Under the pieces are notes generated by a model. That model was given only the letters and a program-made list of their open reading frames with translations. It made no database searches and was not told where the DNA came from. 14,730 nucleotides of DNA, taken from the NCBI GenBank assembly GCA_034173665.1, contig JAXFDG010000011.1:1-14730 (forward strand), given 5' to 3'. A program made the translations under genes and the position numbers. This stretch comes from Arcanobacterium_A sp034173665 (lineage in GTDB: Bacteria; Actinomycetota; Actinomycetes; Actinomycetales; Actinomycetaceae). Positions 12,842 to 14,730 of this stretch are shown piece after piece; the first letter of the stretch is position 1, and every line of letters begins with the position of its first letter.

Positions 12842-14730
12842 GTGACTACCACCGCAGGCGCCGACGTAGACGCCGGAATCGAATACGAAGGCTGGGCCGA
12901 TTTTAAAGGCATTAATTGGAAGTATGCGATTGATGTTCGCGACTTTATTCAGCAGAACTACACCCCTTATGAAGGTGGTGAAGAATTCCTAGCGGGGCCA
13001 ACAGAGAAGACGCTTGCACTTTGGCAGCATCTTGAAGATAACTATCTTTCAGTTGAACGTAAGAAGCGCATTTTTGATGTGGACACAGATACTCCAGCAG
13101 ATATCGATGCCTTTGGTGCGGGATACATCAGTGAAGATGATGATGTAATCGTTGGTTTGCAAACAGATACGCCATTAAAGCGTGCAATGATGCCTAATGG
13201 TGGTTGGCGCATGGTTGAGACCGCAATCCATGAAGCTGGTCTTGAGCACAACCCAAAGGTGAAGGAAATCTTTACCAAGTATCGGAAGACGCATAATGAC
13301 GGCGTATTCGATATTTATACCCCACGAATTCGTGCAGCTCGTTCTTCCCATATCATTACGGGTCTTCCAGATGCTTATGGCCGCGGTCGAATCATTGGCG
13401 ACTATCGTCGTGTGGCGCTTTACGGCGTTGACTTCCTTATTAAGGAAAAAGAAGCTGCTAAGGACGCTGTTGCTGATCAGCCATTTAGCGAGCATTGGGC
13501 ACGCTACCGTGAAGAACATTCAGAGCAAATTAAGGCATTGAAGAAGCTAAAGGTAATGGCAGCTTCTTATGGTTTTGATATTTCGGAACCAGCAAAGACT
13601 GCGAAAGAAGCAGTGCAGTGGACTTACTTTGGTTATCTTGCTTCGGTAAAGAGCCAAGACGGTGCAGCAATGAGCTTCGGACGCCTTTCCGGATTCTTTG
13701 ATGTTTACTTTGAGCGCGATTTTGCACGTGGTGTGCTTACCGAGTCTGAAGCTCAAGAAATTATCGACGCTCTGGTAATCAAGTTGCGTATTGTGCGATT
13801 CTTGCGCACTGAAGCATATGACGCAATTTTCTCTGGGGATCCTTACTGGGCAACTTGGTCTGACGGCGGTTTTGGCGATGACGGCCGCACCTTGGTAACC
13901 AAGACTTCATTCCGCTTGTTGCAGACTCTTGTGAATCTTGGCCCAGCTCCAGAACCAAATATTACAATTTTCTGGTCTCCAGAACTGCCAGAAGGCTACA
14001 AGAATTTCTGTGCAAAGGTTTCGATTCAAACTTCTTCAATTCAGTATGAAGCTGATGAGCAGATTCGTTGCCACTGGGGTGACGACGCAGCAATTGCTTG
14101 CTGTGTTTCACCGATGAAGGTCGGCAAGCAGATGCAGTTCTTCGGAGCTCGCGTTAATGCTGCAAAGTCCCTCTTGTATGCAATGAATGGCGGTCGTGAT
14201 GAAATGACCGGTAAGCAGATTGTTAACGGCTACAAGGGAATCGAAGGCGATGGTCCGCTCGATTTCAATGAAGTTTGGCAAAAGTATGAAGAGATGCTCG
14301 ATTGGGTTATTGCAACCTATGTTGAAGCTCTGAACATCATTCATTACTCGCATGACAAGTATGCTTACGAAGCAATGGAAATGGCACTTCATGATTCGGA
14401 TATTATCCGAACCATGGGTTGTGGAATTGCCGGCCTTTCAATCGTTGCTGATTCACTTTCTGCGATTAAGTACGCAAAGGTGACCCCGGTTCGTGATGAA
14501 ACTGGTTTGATCGTCGATTACGTAACAGAGGGAGACTTCCCACGTTACGGAAATGATGATGATCGGGTAGATAATATTGCGGCAACAATCGTGCACACTG
14601 TGATGGATAAGATTAAGGCCATCCCAATGTACCGTGATGCAATTCCAACTCAGTCGGTTCTAACCATTACTTCAAATGTTGTTTACGGTAAGGCGACTGG
14701 TAACTTCCCATCAGGTCACCGTGCGGGTAC
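12842..14730 (+). CDS. pflB: Pyruvate formate-lyase, N-terminal 629 residues (3' end outside window)
   Basis: Cleaves pyruvate with CoA to acetyl-CoA and formate in anaerobic metabolism by a glycyl-radical mechanism. The frame is open from GTG 12842 to the window end, so about 130 residues of a usual ~760 are missing, including the glycyl-radical motif. Visible: GWADFKGINWKYAIDVRDFIQQNYTPYEGG at the start, TGLPDAYGRGRIIGDYRRVALYG (a substrate-domain signature, split here by description only), the catalytic cysteine pair C420-C421 in ACCVSPM, and NVVYGKATGNFPSGHRAG at the end of the window. The cysteine pair and the overall alignment separate it from glycerol dehydratase-like relatives. GTG is chosen because AAAGGAG lies 8 bases upstream and no earlier start fits. 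A pflA activating enzyme would be expected downstream, outside the window. It indicates a facultative or strict anaerobe. Confidence 0.96.
   Translation, partial: MTTTAGADVDAGIEYEGWADFKGINWKYAIDVRDFIQQNYTPYEGGEEFLAGPTEKTLALWQHLEDNYLSVERKKRIFDVDTDTPADIDAFGAGYISEDDDVIVGLQTDTPLKRAMMPNGGWRMVETAIHEAGLEHNPKVKEIFTKYRKTHNDGVFDIYTPRIRAARSSHIITGLPDAYGRGRIIGDYRRVALYGVDFLIKEKEAAKDAVADQPFSEHWARYREEHSEQIKALKKLKVMAASYGFDISEPAKTAKEAVQWTYFGYLASVKSQDGAAMSFGRLSGFFDVYFERDFARGVLTESEAQEIIDALVIKLRIVRFLRTEAYDAIFSGDPYWATWSDGGFGDDGRTLVTKTSFRLLQTLVNLGPAPEPNITIFWSPELPEGYKNFCAKVSIQTSSIQYEADEQIRCHWGDDAAIACCVSPMKVGKQMQFFGARVNAAKSLLYAMNGGRDEMTGKQIVNGYKGIEGDGPLDFNEVWQKYEEMLDWVIATYVEALNIIHYSHDKYAYEAMEMALHDSDIIRTMGCGIAGLSIVADSLSAIKYAKVTPVRDETGLIVDYVTEGDFPRYGNDDDRVDNIAATIVHTVMDKIKAIPMYRDAIPTQSVLTITSNVVYGKATGNFPSGHRAG

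Noticed and set aside
14108..14392. Minus-strand open frame of 94 codons inside pflB
   Set aside because: It is antisense to conserved pflB sequence around the active-site region and has no independent support.

Overview
The window looks like chromosomal DNA of a facultatively anaerobic actinobacterium, possibly near Actinomycetaceae (genus not identifiable). The reasons are the actinobacterial gene sets ilvBNC and leuB-ilvE-cimA, a secreted class-2 lipase of the Propionibacterium/Streptomyces type, an AspT/SucE-type transporter, several start codons that look leaderless, and a pyruvate formate-lyase. Base composition is moderate (mid-40s % GC by eye, not counted). I see no mobile element, tRNA, rRNA, CRISPR array or phage gene.

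Layout, left to right. (1) 1-840 is the C-terminal half of ilvD, closed by a hairpin terminator. (2) 1012-2613 is a two-domain AAE-type membrane transporter set between ilv genes. (3) 2651-6433 is the ilvBNC operon. It begins with a promoter, a 10-codon leader peptide reading Leu-Val-Val-Ile, and a strong intrinsic terminator, which together form a ribosome-mediated attenuator. ilvB and ilvN are 3 nt apart; ilvN and ilvC are separated by 210 nt that contain four tandem 19-bp repeats. A 15-bp-stem terminator ends the unit. (4) 6578-7770 holds a 42-residue single-span membrane peptide and a secreted lipase. (5) 7815-8423, on the minus strand, is a lipoprotein of unknown function, convergent with the lipase and divergent from leuB. 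(6) 8663-12513 is the leuB-ilvE-cimA operon, followed by a 37-nt palindrome. (7) From 12842 to the window end is the first 629 codons of pflB.

Together the genes form a nearly complete branched-chain amino acid pathway. IlvBN, IlvC and IlvD convert pyruvate (or pyruvate plus 2-oxobutyrate) to the branched 2-oxo acids, and IlvE aminates them. CimA and LeuB, with LeuCD encoded elsewhere, would supply 2-oxobutyrate from pyruvate and acetyl-CoA, giving a threonine-independent route to isoleucine. LeuB also serves leucine synthesis. PflB makes acetyl-CoA and formate from pyruvate without oxygen, and the transporter could export a dicarboxylate or amino acid.

Most of the window is well-understood housekeeping metabolism, and I do not see a clear novel system. 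The less explained parts are the cis-regulatory structures (attenuator, 19-bp repeats, the leuB upstream region, the 37-nt palindrome), the 42-residue peptide, the lipoprotein, and the position of the transporter inside the ilv cluster.
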